Under the pieces are notes generated by a model. That model saw only the letters and a program-made list of their open reading frames with translations. It had not been told where the DNA came from and did no database searches. 64,000 bases of DNA from Thermasporomyces composti (GTDB lineage Bacteria > Actinomycetota > Actinomycetes > Propionibacteriales > Actinopolymorphaceae): NCBI RefSeq assembly GCF_003386795.1, contig NZ_QTUC01000001.1, positions 1,240,001-1,304,000 on the forward strand. The letters are read 5' to 3'. Within the stretch, counting starts at the first letter, position 1; each line of letters opens with the position of its first letter. This document shows positions 10,382-20,103 of this stretch, piece after piece. The position numbers and the translations under genes are program-made.

Positions 10382-13168
10382 TCACGCACGCCCTCGGCGC
10401 GCCATCAGCTTGCGCAGCTCCTCCGCCCACAGGACCACGCTGGCCAGCCCGGCGCACACCAGCCAGTCGCTGAGTGGCAACGGCACGGTCCGGAACGGCG
10501 CGTTGAGGAACGGCACCTGCACGACCGCGATCTGCGCCAGCGCCGAGACGGCGACGGCACCCCACAGCCAGCCATTGCTGAAGAGATGACGGAAGGCGCT
10601 CGCGCGGCCTGACCGAGCGTTGAAGCAGTTGAACAGCTGCGCGAACACCAAAGTGGTGAACGCCATCGTCCGGCCGTGGTCGAGGTCACCCACGCCGCCG
10701 AGCAACCCGCCGGCGAGGCCGAGGTCGAGTGCGGCCAGCGACACCGCCGCCATCACGAGCCCCACCCACACGATGCCCGTCCACATCTGGCGGTCCACGA
10801 TCCGGTCGGTGAGCCGACGCGGTGGGCGGCGCATGACGTCCTCGGCGGGCGGGTCGACCCCAATCGCGAGCGCGGGCGCCGCGTCGGTCAGCAGATTGAT
10901 CCACAGGATTTGCGTGGCGACGAGCGGCACCGCCACCGCATCGCCGGCGCCGGTGAGGCCCAGCACCCCGGCGAGAAGGACGCCGACGAACATCGTCAGC
11001 ACCTCGCCGATGTTGGACGAGAGCAGGAAGCGCAGGAAGGCGCGGATGTTGGCGAAGATCGAGCGCCCCTCCCGGACGGCGGCGATGATCGTGGCGAAGT
11101 TGTCGTCGGCGAGGACCATGTCCGCCGCCTCCTTCGCCACGTCAGTCCCCGCCTGGCCCATCGCGACACCGATGTCGGCGGACTTCAACGCCGGCGCGTC
11201 GTTCACCCCGTCACCGGTCATGGCGACGATCGCGCCCCGGGCCTGCAGCGCGTCGACGATCCGCAGCTTGTGCTCCGGCGTCACCCGTGCGTAGACCGAC
11301 GTCTCGCCCACCGCGACGCGGAAGGCGGCGTCGTCGAGGCTGTCGAGCTCGGCGCCGCTCAGCACCCGGCTCCCGGGTCGGGCGATGGCGAGGTCAGCGG
11401 CGATGCGGATGGCCGTCCGCGGGTGGTCACCGGTGATCATCACGACCCGAATGCCCGCGGCGGTCGCCTCGGCGACAGCCGTCCGGGCCTCCGGGCGGGC
11501 CGGGTCGAGCATCCCGACGATCCCGAGGAACACCAGGTCCTGCTCCATCGACTCATCCGGCCTGACCTGGTTGTCGGGAAGCCTCCGAGCGGCCACGCCC
11601 AGCGTGCGGAGCGACAGATCCGCGAGGCGTTCGACGCTGGCGAGGAGCTCGTCCCGACGCCGAGGCGTCAGGGGACGCTGCCCGCCGGCGATCCGCTCGG
11701 CGGTGCAGCGGGCGAGCAGCACGTCCGGCGCGCCTTTCACGGCGAGCACGACACCGCCGTGGTCCGCGTCGGCCACGAGCGTGCTCATCAGCTTGCGCTC
11801 CGACGTGAACGGGATTTCCCCCACTCGCCGGAACCGCCGGGCGATCTCCTCCTCCAGGCCCTCGACCTTGCGCACGGCCACGAGGAACGCCACGTCGGTC
11901 GGGTCACCGTGCGCGATCCAGTCGCCGCCCTCCTTGCGGAGGACCGCGTCGCTGGCGAGGCGACCGACCGCGAGGACCGCCTTCGCCTCCTCGACCAGGG
12001 CCGGCTCCTCGGTGAGGAGCTCGCCCTCGGGGCGGTAACCAGCCCCCGAGACACCGACCTCACCGGAGGGGACCACCACCTTCTCGATGGTCATCTCGTT
12101 CCTGGTGAGGGTCCCGGTCTTGTCCGAGCAGACCACGGACGCCGACCCCAGGGTCTCCACGGACGAGAGTCGTTTGACGATCGCCCGCCGCCGCGCCATG
12201 CGCTGGACGCCCAGGGCGAGCACCACGGACAGGATCGCCGGGAGGCCTTCCGGAACGGCGGCGACGGCGAGGGACACACCGACCAGCAGCACCGCGACGA
12301 CGTCGGAGGCCCGCTCGATGTCGGAGGTCACCAGGATCGCGGCCACGACCACGACGGTGATCACCAGCACCGCGACACCCAGTGCCCGCCCGACGTGGGC
12401 GGTCTCCCGCTGCAGGGGCGTGCTCTCCTTCCTGGTTCGCCGCAACAGGTGGGCGATCCGCCCCATCTCCGTCGCCATACCGGTGCCGGTCACGACGGCG
12501 ACGCCACGGCCACGCACGACGGCCGTCCCGGCGAAGACCATGTCGGCTCGGTCGGCGACGCCGACGGACCCGGTCAGGGTCCTGACGTCCTTGACGACAG
12601 GCTCACTCTCGCCCGTCAACGCGGCCTCGGAGACCTGCAGAGACGCGGCCCACGCCAACCGCGCGTCGGCCGGAACGGTGTCGCCCTCGTTCAGGACGAC
12701 GACGTCACCCGGAACCACCTCGGCCGCGGGGATGCGCACCTCACGCCCGTCCCGACGAACCGTGGCCATCGGCGCTGCCATCGCGCGGAGCGCAGCGACC
12801 GCGCGCTCGGCGCGCCGTTGCTGGGCGTAGCCGAGCACCCCGTTGAGGAGAAGGATCGCGGTGATCACCACCGCGTCGAACGGCATGCCCCTGGCTCCTT
12901 CGACGAACCAGGCGGCGAGCGACACCAGGACCGCGGCGAGGAGGAGGTAGATCAGCGGGTCGGCGAACTGCTGGAGCAGCATGCGCCACGCCGGAGTTCC
13001 CGCGGCGGTACGCAGCTGGTTCGGACCGTAGCGCCGCAGCCGGGAGGCTGCCTCGGCCGAGGTGAGGCCGCGTTCGACGTCGGTGTCGAGCTCAGTGACG
13101 ATCTCGTCCACGTCTCGCCGCCACGCGTCGGGCACCGGGTAGTCGGTAGCGGCCGGCGGGGTTGACAT
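10382..13168 (-). CDS. P2-type cation-transporting ATPase (Ca2+/Mg2+/Na+-type, PacL-like)
   Basis: Ten-helix P-type ATPase pumping a cation across the membrane. In order: N-terminal cation-ATPase domain (RRDVDEIVTELDTDVERGLT), actuator motif ALTGESEPV, PEGLPAI in helix M4, the phosphorylation site CSDKTGTLTRNE with Asp349, ATP-binding KGAPDVLLARC, and the hinge [16 protein letters not shown], then the C-terminal helices. Length is 928 aa, normal for P2A-like pumps. The PEGLP motif and lack of CPC separate it from the heavy-metal pump at 17 kb. RBS GGGAG precedes the ATG. It is the first gene of an apparent ATPase-ackA operon. The ion is not predictable with confidence. Confidence 0.92.
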   Translation of the reverse strand: MSTPPAATDYPVPDAWRRDVDEIVTELDTDVERGLTSAEAASRLRRYGPNQLRTAAGTPAWRMLLQQFADPLIYLLLAAVLVSLAAWFVEGARGMPFDAVVITAILLLNGVLGYAQQRRAERAVAALRAMAAPMATVRRDGREVRIPAAEVVPGDVVVLNEGDTVPADARLAWAASLQVSEAALTGESEPVVKDVRTLTGSVGVADRADMVFAGTAVVRGRGVAVVTGTGMATEMGRIAHLLRRTRKESTPLQRETAHVGRALGVAVLVITVVVVAAILVTSDIERASDVVAVLLVGVSLAVAAVPEGLPAILSVVLALGVQRMARRRAIVKRLSSVETLGSASVVCSDKTGTLTRNEMTIEKVVVPSGEVGVSGAGYRPEGELLTEEPALVEEAKAVLAVGRLASDAVLRKEGGDWIAHGDPTDVAFLVAVRKVEGLEEEIARRFRRVGEIPFTSERKLMSTLVADADHGGVVLAVKGAPDVLLARCTAERIAGGQRPLTPRRRDELLASVERLADLSLRTLGVAARRLPDNQVRPDESMEQDLVFLGIVGMLDPARPEARTAVAEATAAGIRVVMITGDHPRTAIRIAADLAIARPGSRVLSGAELDSLDDAAFRVAVGETSVYARVTPEHKLRIVDALQARGAIVAMTGDGVNDAPALKSADIGVAMGQAGTDVAKEAADMVLADDNFATIIAAVREGRSIFANIRAFLRFLLSSNIGEVLTMFVGVLLAGVLGLTGAGDAVAVPLVATQILWINLLTDAAPALAIGVDPPAEDVMRRPPRRLTDRIVDRQMWTGIVWVGLVMAAVSLAALDLGLAGGLLGGVGDLDHGRTMAFTTLVFAQLFNCFNARSGRASAFRHLFSNGWLWGAVAVSALAQIAVVQVPFLNAPFRTVPLPLSDWLVCAGLASVVLWAEELRKLMARRGRA

Positions 13169-13357
13169 CGATCACTCCCACCCGTGTGCCCAACGGTCGG
13201 CGAGCGACCCGTCCGTCGCCCCCAGTCTACGTTCCGAGTCCTTCCTGTCCGGCCGTCAGGTGTCCCAAGCCGCTCGCGGGTGTACGCCCACGCCGACGAC
13301 TCGGCCTCGCCGAGCGCGCATCGCGTCGGACAGGCGCGATCTGGGCAGACTCCCGGT

Positions 13358-14806
13358 ATGACAGTCACCACCGTGCCGCTGCGCCTCGAGCCTGACCGGC
13401 TCCTCCCGGTGGAGCCCGAGGTGCGGGTGATCGCACGACGGCTCTACGACGTCGTGCGGGACCTTCCGGTGGTCTCCCCGCACGGCGACGTCGATCCGCG
13501 GGTCCTGCTCGACGACGAGCCGTTCGCCGACCCGGCGACGCTCTTGGTCACGTCCGACCGCGAGGTGACCCGACTGTTGCACGCGAGCGGGGTTCCGCTG
13601 GACAGGCTCGGCGTCGGCCTCGACTCCTCGTCGGAGGCGGGCTCCTTGTCGGAGACGCAGGCTCGCGCGGTGTGGCGGGCGTTCTGCGAGCACTGGGACG
13701 TCTTCCGCGGCACCACCGTACGGCTTCGGACGGAGTACCAGCTCGTCGAGATTTTCGGGGTGGCGTTGCGTCCATCACCACACACCGCGGACACGATGTT
13801 CGACCGGATCGCCGAGCGGCTCCGGCGACCGGAGTACCGTCCCCGCGCGCTCTACGAGCGGTTCCGGATCAGCGTCCTCGCCACCCGCGACGACGCCTGC
13901 TCCGACCTGCAGGTCCACGCGGCGCTGGAGGCCGACCCCAGCTGGCCCGGGCGCATCATCCCCACCTTCTGCCCGGACGCCTACCTCGAGCCGGGACCGG
14001 GCTGGACGGCTCGGGTCGCCAGGCTGGGGCAGGCGGCGGACGTCGACGTCGGCGACTACCCCGGCTTCATCCAGGCACTGGAGCGGCGACGCCGGTTCTT
14101 CATCGAGCACGGCGCGACCTCGACCGTCCACACGCACCCGGACATCCGCACCGACCGGATCGAGCCCTCCGAGGCCAACCGCATCTACCAGGCAGCTCTG
14201 TCCGACGAGGCCACCGCCTCCGAGGCGGAGGCCTTCCGCCGGCACATGCTCGGCGAGATGGCGCGCATGTCGTGCGACGACGGTCTGGTCATGGTTCTCC
14301 ACACGGGCGTGCGACGCCAGGACCCACCGACGGCCGAGTGGTTGGCGCCGGACAGCGGCGTGACCGCCCCAGTCGAGGTCACCGACGCCCTGCGTCCGCT
14401 GCTCGAGCGGTACGGCACCCACCCAAACCTGCACCTCGTCGTCTTCACGGCGGACGAGGCGGCCTGGTCGCGCGAGCTCGCGCCCCTCGCCAGCCGCTAT
14501 CCCTCCGTCTACCTGGGCGTGCCGCGGGGCCCAGACACGCTCCGCAGGTTCCGCGCGGCCACGACGGAGACCGCCGGGTTCTCCCGTACCTGCGGCGGGG
14601 CCGACGACGCCCGCGCCTTCTGCTCGGTCCCGGCCCGCCACGACATCGCTCGCCGCGTCGACGCCGGTGTCCTCGCCCGCCTCGTCGCCGAGGATCGGCT
14701 GGAAGAAGACGAGGCCATCGAGACCGCCGTCGACCTGGTGATCGACCAGCCTCGACGGGTCTTCAAGCTCGCGCCGTTCACCCTGCCGGGACAGCGTGGT
14801 CGGTGA
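13358..14806 (+). CDS. Uronate isomerase (UxaC)-like amidohydrolase fold protein, diverged
   Basis: Overall similarity is to actinobacterial glucuronate/uronate isomerases, which interconvert uronates with ketouronates. Landmarks are the start [39 protein letters not shown], the helix [20 protein letters not shown], and the end [23 protein letters not shown] 13358 gives 482 aa. Several expected active-site features look altered: the first metal motif reads SPHGDVDP (His42-Gly-Asp44) where relatives, as I recall them, have HGH, and the usual Trp-Trp-Phe loop before the C-terminal motif is replaced by [11 protein letters not shown]. It may have a changed activity or none. Its 3' end overlaps copA convergently by 29 nt. 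Confidence 0.75.
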   Translation: MTVTTVPLRLEPDRLLPVEPEVRVIARRLYDVVRDLPVVSPHGDVDPRVLLDDEPFADPATLLVTSDREVTRLLHASGVPLDRLGVGLDSSSEAGSLSETQARAVWRAFCEHWDVFRGTTVRLRTEYQLVEIFGVALRPSPHTADTMFDRIAERLRRPEYRPRALYERFRISVLATRDDACSDLQVHAALEADPSWPGRIIPTFCPDAYLEPGPGWTARVARLGQAADVDVGDYPGFIQALERRRRFFIEHGATSTVHTHPDIRTDRIEPSEANRIYQAALSDEATASEAEAFRRHMLGEMARMSCDDGLVMVLHTGVRRQDPPTAEWLAPDSGVTAPVEVTDALRPLLERYGTHPNLHLVVFTADEAAWSRELAPLASRYPSVYLGVPRGPDTLRRFRAATTETAGFSRTCGGADDARAFCSVPARHDIARRVDAGVLARLVAEDRLEEDEAIETAVDLVIDQPRRVFKLAPFTLPGQRGR

Positions 14807-17069
14807 GCGGACGGAACCGTCGCAGCCGCAGGCTGTTGCTCACGACGAACACCGAGCTGAACGCCATCGCCGCGCCGGCCAGCATCGGGTTGAGCAGCCC
14901 GGCCGCGGCGAGCGGGATCGCCGCGACGTTGTAGGCGAACGCCCAGAACAGGTTCCCCTTGATCGTGGCGAGGGTGCGCCGGGACAGCCGGATCGCGTCG
15001 GGCACGACCCGCAGGTCGCCGCGGACCAAGGTGAGGTCGGACGCCTCGATCGCGACGTCCGTGCCAGTGCCCATCGCCAGTCCCAGGTCGGCCTGGGCCA
15101 GGGCGGGCGCGTCGTTGACCCCGTCGCCGACCATGGCGACGACCCGACCGTCGGCCTGCAGGCGGCGGACCACGTCGGCCTTGTCGCGCGGGAGCACTTC
15201 CGCGATCACCTCGTCGATACCCACTTCGGCGGCGACAGCACGGGCGACCCGCTCGTTGTCGCCGGTGAGCAGGACCGGCGACAATCCGAGTGCCCGCAGC
15301 TGCTCGATCGCCTCGGCGGACGTCGGCTTCACCGTGTCGGCGACGACGAGGACGCCCCGTGCCTTGCCGTCCCAGCCGACCGCGACCGCGGTGGACCCGC
15401 GAGCCTCGGCGTCGGCCATGGCGGGCTCGAGCTCGGCTGGCAGCTCCTGGGACCGCTCGCGCAGCAGGCGTGGACGTCCGACGACCACGGCGTAGGTGTC
15501 GTCGCCGTCGATGACCACGCCCTGCACTCCGAGCCCTTCGAGGTTGCGGAAGTCGTCGACTCGCGGCAGCGGCCCGGTACGGTCCGCCGCGGCCGCGGCG
15601 ATCGCCTGCGCGATGGGGTGCTCGGAGGCGTGCTCGACCGCGCCCGCGAGCCGCAGGATCAGATTCGGATCCTCGCCGGGCGCCGCCACGACGTCGGTGA
15701 GCGTCATCCGCCCCGTGGTGACCGTGCCGGTCTTGTCGAGCACCACCGTGTCGACGGTCCGCGTCGACTCGAGCACCTCGGGGCCCTTGATGAGGATGCC
15801 GAGCTGGGCACCGCGTCCGGTTCCCACCATGAGGGCGGTGGGTGTGGCCAGACCGAGCGCGCACGGGCAGGCGATGATGAGGACGGCGACCGCGGCGGTG
15901 AAGGCGGCCTGGGCGCCCGCTCCGGTGCCGAGCCAGAAGCCGAGCGTGGCGGCGGCGAGGCCGAGCACGACCGGCACGAAGATCGCGGAGATCCGGTCGG
16001 CGAGCCGCTGCACCTGGGCCTTGCCCTGCTGGGCCTCCTCGACCAGCTTGGCCATCTGCGCCAGCTGGGTGTCTGCTCCGACACGGGTGGCGCGCACGAC
16101 GAGCCTGCCGCCGACGTTGACCGTCGCACCGACCACGGTGTCGCCGGGCCGCACCTCGACCGGCACGGACTCGCCGGTGAGCATCGAGACGTCGACCGCC
16201 GACGTCCCCTCCTCGACGACGCCATCCGTCGCGATCTTCTCCCCGGGCCGGACGACGAACCGGTCCCCCACCGCGAGCTCGTCGATCCCGATCCGGGTCT
16301 CGGTGCCGTCACGCAGGACGGCGACGTCCTTGGCGCCCATCTCGAGCAGGGCGCGCAGCGCGGCTCCCGCGCGCCGCTTCGAGCGCGCCTCGAGGTAGCG
16401 GCCGACGAGGAGGAACATCGTCACACCGGCGGCGGTCTCCAGGTACATCGCGGCGGAGCCGTCGGTGCGGCCGATGGTGAGCTGGAAGGGGTGCTTCATG
16501 CCGGGGACGCCCGCCGTGCCGAACAGCAACGCGTACAGCGACCACCCGAACGCCGCGAGAGTGCCGAGCGACACGAGGGTGTCCATCGTGGTGGAGCCGT
16601 GCCGGAGGTTCGTCCAAGCGGCCTTGTGGAACGGCCAACCACCCCAGACCACCACGGGTGCCGCGAGCGTGAGGGAGATCCACTGCCAGTAGGTGAACTG
16701 CAGGGCCGGGATCATCGCCATCGCGATGACGGGTACCGTCAGCACCACCGAGATCAGCAGGCGCTGCCCGGCCGACCGGGTGGGGTCGTCGCCCTCGTCG
16801 TCCTCGGCCGGCCGTTCGGCGTCGCGCGGTGCGGGCAGTGAGGCCGTGTAGCCGGTCTTCTCGACCACCGCGATGAGGTCGTCGACGGTCACGTCACCGT
16901 CGATGGTCACGGACGCCTTCTCCGTCGCGAAGTTGACGCTGGCGGTAACCCCGTCGAGCCGGTTGAGCTTCTTCTCGATGCGTGCCGCGCAGGACGCGCA
17001 CGTCATCCCCCCGATCACCAGCTCGACGCGCTGCCCGGAGCGGCGAGACATCTCATCGGTGGTGCTCAT
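14778..17069 (-). CDS. copA: Copper-translocating P1B-type ATPase
   Basis: Exports Cu(I) from the cytoplasm. It begins with one HMA metal-binding domain (GGMTCASC, Cys24 and Cys27), then the actuator TGES motif, the intramembrane copper site [11 protein letters not shown] with CPC at 401-403, the phosphorylation site DKTGTVTTG (Asp445) and [16 protein letters not shown]. Length is 763 aa, standard. RBS GAGGAG is 5 nt before the ATG. It is the last gene of the csoR-copZ-(His-rich protein)-copA row, so CsoR control is likely. The 3' end overlaps the uxaC-like gene on the other strand by 29 nt. Confidence 0.95.
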   Translation of the reverse strand: MSTTDEMSRRSGQRVELVIGGMTCASCAARIEKKLNRLDGVTASVNFATEKASVTIDGDVTVDDLIAVVEKTGYTASLPAPRDAERPAEDDEGDDPTRSAGQRLLISVVLTVPVIAMAMIPALQFTYWQWISLTLAAPVVVWGGWPFHKAAWTNLRHGSTTMDTLVSLGTLAAFGWSLYALLFGTAGVPGMKHPFQLTIGRTDGSAAMYLETAAGVTMFLLVGRYLEARSKRRAGAALRALLEMGAKDVAVLRDGTETRIGIDELAVGDRFVVRPGEKIATDGVVEEGTSAVDVSMLTGESVPVEVRPGDTVVGATVNVGGRLVVRATRVGADTQLAQMAKLVEEAQQGKAQVQRLADRISAIFVPVVLGLAAATLGFWLGTGAGAQAAFTAAVAVLIIACPCALGLATPTALMVGTGRGAQLGILIKGPEVLESTRTVDTVVLDKTGTVTTGRMTLTDVVAAPGEDPNLILRLAGAVEHASEHPIAQAIAAAAADRTGPLPRVDDFRNLEGLGVQGVVIDGDDTYAVVVGRPRLLRERSQELPAELEPAMADAEARGSTAVAVGWDGKARGVLVVADTVKPTSAEAIEQLRALGLSPVLLTGDNERVARAVAAEVGIDEVIAEVLPRDKADVVRRLQADGRVVAMVGDGVNDAPALAQADLGLAMGTGTDVAIEASDLTLVRGDLRVVPDAIRLSRRTLATIKGNLFWAFAYNVAAIPLAAAGLLNPMLAGAAMAFSSVFVVSNSLRLRRFRPLTDHAVPAG

Positions 17070-17209
17070 GTCGTCTCCTCTGTCGCGTCCACCCGTCAGC
17101 GACCCGTCCCTGCTCGTGGTCGGGGTCCTGCTGCGCCGCCGTTCCCGCCTTGGCCGGCTCTGCTCCTGCTCTGGCCAGCCCTGTTCCTTCTGCGCGGTAC
17201 CGCCCCGCT

Positions 17210-18295
17210 CTAGCCATCGCCGTCATGACCGTCGCCGTCATGACCGTCGCCGTCATGACCGTCGCCGTCATGACCCTTCTCACCACGGCCGTCTCCGTGC
17301 TCGCTGCTCCCGCCATGACCGGCCTCGCCGTGCTCACCGTCGTGGCGCGGTGTGGGATCGACGCGAACGGTGAACTCCGCCGTTCGGACCTCGCCGGCGT
17401 GCCGGAAGTCCAAGAACAGCCGGTACTCACCCGCGCTGGGTGGCGTGACGTCGAAGGTGATGTCAGGACCGGGCTTCGTCGTCCCGTCACCGGGCACGCC
17501 GCCCGGATGGACGTGCAGGTAGGCGAGGTCGCCGGCACGCAGGGCGACCAGGTGCCCGTACGCGCCCAGGTAGGGCTGCAGGTCGGTGACGGGCTCGCCG
17601 TCGCGGCTCACCGTCAGCGTGAGCCGCGACGGCTGGCCCGGCTTGAGCTCGCCGCGCAGGGTGACGGTGTAGTCGTCGACCCGCGCGGTCGTCGACGGAG
17701 CCGGCAGAGGCTGGGGCGTGTAGTCGCCCGCCACCGCGAGATCGGTGCCCAGCGTCAGGTTCTCGCCGCCTCGAGGCACGAAGTCGGCGAAGAGGCGCCA
17801 CTGACCCGGGCTGAGCGTGAGCGGTACCGACCAGGTGCCGTCCGGAGCCATCGCAGGATGGACGTGCTGGAACCCCGAGAGGTCACGCCGCACGGCGATG
17901 AGGTGGAGATCCTTCTCGTGGTTCTCCACGAAATCGGTGACCGCGCGCCCCACGGCGTCCCGGATGGTGAAGCGCACCGTCGGTCGACCCGCGGGCAGGA
18001 TGGAGTGCTCCACGTCGAGGGTGTAGCCCTGGTCGGATGCCAGGAGGCCACTCGGTCCGTGGGCCCCTCCGCTGGCCTCGTGCCCGACCGTGTCGTGGGA
18101 GTCGTGGGTGCCCGACCCATGGGCGTCGTGCGCGTCGGGCTGGTGGGCCTCCTGGTCGGTCCCCGCCTCGGAGCCGGCGTGCTCATCGGTGGGCCGGAGC
18201 TCGAGCGGTCCCACGAGGACACCGATGCCGAAGGCGGCGGCGAAGGCGGCCACGAGGACGGCGGCGAAGGCGGCGATCTTGACGGGTGTTCTCAT
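17210..18295 (-). CDS. Membrane-anchored or secreted His-rich copper-locus protein
   Basis: Probably an extracytoplasmic metal-handling protein. An N-terminal hydrophobic segment ([24 protein letters not shown], residues about 6-29) acts as signal anchor. A His/Asp-rich linker follows ([15 protein letters not shown]), then two beta-sandwich-like stretches holding [17 protein letters not shown] and [17 protein letters not shown], each with clustered His. A C-terminal tail is nearly pure His/Asp/Gly. Length is 361 aa. Proteins of this kind recur beside actinobacterial copA/copZ genes, but I know of no assigned biochemical role. It lies between copZ (84-nt gap) and copA (140-nt gap). Copper buffering or delivery outside the membrane is inferred from the His clusters and the locus. 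Confidence 0.8.
   Translation of the reverse strand: MRTPVKIAAFAAVLVAAFAAAFGIGVLVGPLELRPTDEHAGSEAGTDQEAHQPDAHDAHGSGTHDSHDTVGHEASGGAHGPSGLLASDQGYTLDVEHSILPAGRPTVRFTIRDAVGRAVTDFVENHEKDLHLIAVRRDLSGFQHVHPAMAPDGTWSVPLTLSPGQWRLFADFVPRGGENLTLGTDLAVAGDYTPQPLPAPSTTARVDDYTVTLRGELKPGQPSRLTLTVSRDGEPVTDLQPYLGAYGHLVALRAGDLAYLHVHPGGVPGDGTTKPGPDITFDVTPPSAGEYRLFLDFRHAGEVRTAEFTVRVDPTPRHDGEHGEAGHGGSSEHGDGRGEKGHDGDGHDGDGHDGDGHDGDG
17216..17275 (-). repeat. 15-bp minisatellite coding the HDGDG tail
   Basis: Four tandem copies of GTCGCCGTCATGACC (plus strand; the first differs in one base) encode the repeated pentapeptide Gly-His-Asp-Gly-Asp at the C-terminus of the His-rich copper-locus protein. Copy number should vary between strains by slippage without breaking the frame. 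Confidence 0.9.
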
Positions 18296-18379
18296 CGTGG
18301 ATCCTCACACCGGGAGATCGCCGCGACAGGCTCGGGCCCAGGGCCCGAGTCCTGACGCGCGCGGGCCACTCCTGGGTTG

Positions 18380-18610
18380 TCAGGCACCGGCGAGCTCGTA
18401 GCCGGCCTCCTCGACAGCGGCGCGTACCGCCTCGCGGTCGAGCGGACGGTCGCTCGTCACGGTGACGTTGCCGCTGGCCAGGTCGACGTCCACCGAGGAG
18501 ACACCCTCGATCTGGCCCACCTCCGCCTTGACCGCGTTGACACAGTGGTCGCACGTCATGCCGACGACGGTGTAGGTCTGCACGGTCGCGCCGTTGCGGG
18601 AGTCACCCAT
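18380..18610 (-). CDS. copZ: Copper chaperone CopZ (HMA domain)
   Basis: Small cytosolic Cu(I) carrier delivering copper to CopA and to CsoR. One ferredoxin-like HMA domain of 76 aa with the metal motif GMTCDHC (Cys20, Cys23) and the closing EEAGYEL. RBS GAGGAG is 6 nt before the ATG. It lies between csoR (164-nt gap) and the His-rich protein (84-nt gap) on the same strand, the usual actinobacterial csoR-copZ-copA order. Confidence 0.94.
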   Translation of the reverse strand: MGDSRNGATVQTYTVVGMTCDHCVNAVKAEVGQIEGVSSVDVDLASGNVTVTSDRPLDREAVRAAVEEAGYELAGA

Positions 18611-18700
18611 GTCCTTCTCCTCTCACCACGTCTTCTCTCACCAAGCCGTCAACACGGCGTTGCCTTCGTGGACGCGCCGCCCGGCACGGCTCGCCGTGCG

Positions 18701-18728
18701 GTCTCGTGTGGTCTCGTGTGGTCTCGTC
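18701..18728. repeat. 10-bp tandem repeat between csoR and copZ
   Basis: GGTCTCGTGT occurs twice in tandem followed by a third partial copy (GGTCTCGT). It is in the 164-nt spacer between csoR and copZ. No function is evident. Confidence 0.6.
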
Positions 18729-18774
18729 GAGACAGGAACGTCAGGAAGCGTCACTGGCGCGACGACACAGCTTG

Positions 18775-19071
18775 TCAGGAGCGCACGAGACGAGCGATGG
18801 CCTCGGACGCCTCTTTGACCTTCTCCTCGGCCTCGCGGCCGCCAGCTCGGGCGGCGCGGACCACGCAGTGGCTCAAGTGCTCCTCGAGCAGCCCGAGCGC
18901 CACCGACTGCAACGCCTTGGTCATTGCGGAGATCTGCGTGAGGATGTCGATGCAGTACTCCTCCGACTCGACCATGCGTTGCAGGCCCCGCGCCTGCCCC
19001 TCGATGCGACGCAAGCGCTTGAGGTAGTTTTCCTTGTTCCCGATGTAGCCGTGACCTGGGATATCGCTCAT
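18775..19071 (-). CDS. csoR: Copper-sensing repressor CsoR
   Basis: All-helical DUF156-family repressor that releases DNA on binding Cu(I). The Cu ligands Cys40, His65 and Cys69 (EEYC, EEHLSHC) match the Cys-His-Cys set of M. tuberculosis CsoR. Length is 98 aa, normal. The start segment YIGNKENYLKRLRRIEGQARGLQRMVE is typical. Two TACCC/GGGTA inverted repeats lie 24 and 51 nt upstream of the ATG, so it should repress itself and the downstream copper genes. Confidence 0.94.
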   Translation of the reverse strand: MSDIPGHGYIGNKENYLKRLRRIEGQARGLQRMVESEEYCIDILTQISAMTKALQSVALGLLEEHLSHCVVRAARAGGREAEEKVKEASEAIARLVRS

Positions 19072-19094
19072 CTCTACCTTCTGCCCGCTAACCC

Positions 19095-19109
19095 TACCCC
19101 CCTAGGGTA
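19095..19109. promoter_or_regulatory. CsoR operator, proximal
   Basis: TACCCCCCTAGGGTA: TACCC/GGGTA half sites with a 5-nt GC-rich centre, the pattern of known CsoR operators. It is 24 nt upstream of csoR. Confidence 0.8.
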
Positions 19110-19121
19110 TGGACTCGACCA

Positions 19122-19142
19122 CAATACCCGCCGAGGGTATTG
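19122..19142. promoter_or_regulatory. CsoR operator, distal
   Basis: CAATACCC-N5-GGGTATTG is a perfect 8-bp inverted repeat. It is centred 30 bp (about three helical turns) from the proximal operator, so two CsoR tetramers could bind the same DNA face. The following 19143-19474 stretch has no gene I can support. Confidence 0.85.
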
Positions 19143-19474
19143 ACGCCAAGGTGGTACCACGGGTCGCCGTGGGCCACCGGGGTCCCGCGGAGCCGACCTG
19201 GCCGTTCTCGAGCCCACGAGGAACGGACCGTGAGGCTTGAGGTCCACCTAGTCGCGCGCAGGGCGGAGTAGGGCGAACGCGGCGGGTCGGACATGAGAGC
19301 CCGACCCGGGCTCAGTCGGCAGGGAGAGCAGCGCCCTGGGAACACGTGGAGACGAGGTCGCGGAGAGAAGGACGGCGGGCCGAAGGAAGGGAGAGGAGAT
19401 CGTCGCGTGCGCCGACAGCCGACCGAACCTCCCGCCGTCGCTGGTCGTCGCCTGGGCGGCCGGCTAACGACCGA

Positions 19475-19950
19475 TCAGCCGAGGGCGTGCATCAAGGGGA
19501 TGAACCAGCGACGACGGTCCCCGGGAGCGGCCGCCCGTCGTGGACCATCACCGCCGTCGAGGTCCGCAGCGTGAAGCCGTGCTGGGTGGCCCAGTCGTGG
19601 AGCTGGGGGTACCGGTCGTCGAGGTCGAGGCGGACCGGTCCGTCGACGCTCGCCGCGATGTCGCCGATCAGCGCCTCGGCGTCGGCGACGCTGTCGGCGA
19701 CGACCGGTCCGACGACGAGGTTGTCGACGTTCTGCCATACCCCGGCGTAGCCGGTCACGACGCCGCCGCGCTCGACCACGCGGAGCTGCGCGAGGAACCG
19801 AGGCAAGCCCTCGACGACCCGCCCGCGGTCCACGCCGTTCACCTCGGCGTCGAGCCGTCGAATCGCGGCGAAGTCGGCCGGCGTCGCCGGCCGGGATCCG
19901 AAGCGCTCGCGCTCGCCACGGTAGGTGCCGACGTAGGTGAAGGTCGTCAT
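19475..19950 (-). pseudogene. GNAT acetyltransferase fragment with C-terminal frameshift
   Basis: The frame from ATG 19950 gives MTTFTYVGTYRG... with the GNAT-like core LDAEVNGVDRGR, GYAGVWQN and VVGPVVADSVADAEALIGDI, and stops at 19492 after GRPLPGTVVAGSSP. In the neighbouring frame the sequence continues as LPGDRRRWFIPLMHALG and stops at 19475, which resembles the normal C-terminus of a double-GNAT family. One missing G in the CCCGGGG run near 19522 explains the switch. The family I have in mind has about 280 aa with a preceding GNAT domain, absent here, so this looks like a remnant. A sequencing error at the homopolymer is the alternative for the frameshift. Confidence 0.6.
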
Positions 19951-20080
19951 TTCCGGTCCCGACACGCCCGGCGGTCAGCGCCCCACCTCAACGCCAGCGT
20001 CGTTCCTCATCATCACCACCCACCGTCGACAGAGCGAGTCGACAGCGTGAGAGGCTGGACACACTCGCTGGAGTCGGAAG

Positions 20081-20099
20081 TGAGGTTAGGCTAACCTTC
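20081..20099 (+). promoter_or_regulatory. DtxR/IdeR iron box
   Basis: TGAGGTTAGGCTAACCTTC contains the perfect inverted repeat AGGTTAG-G-CTAACCT (20083-20097), matching the DtxR/IdeR consensus TTAGGTTAGSCTAACCTAA. It ends 4 nt before the GTG of the siderophore ABC ATPase, so it overlaps the core promoter and predicts iron repression of the importer row. Confidence 0.92.
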
Positions 20100-20103
20100 C
20101 GAC

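Noticed and set aside
10676-13165. Plus-strand 829-codon frame opposite the P2 ATPase
   Set aside because: It is a shadow frame antisense to a protein with all P-type ATPase motifs; its composition (Asp/His/Arg/Gly runs) is an artefact of GC-rich codons.
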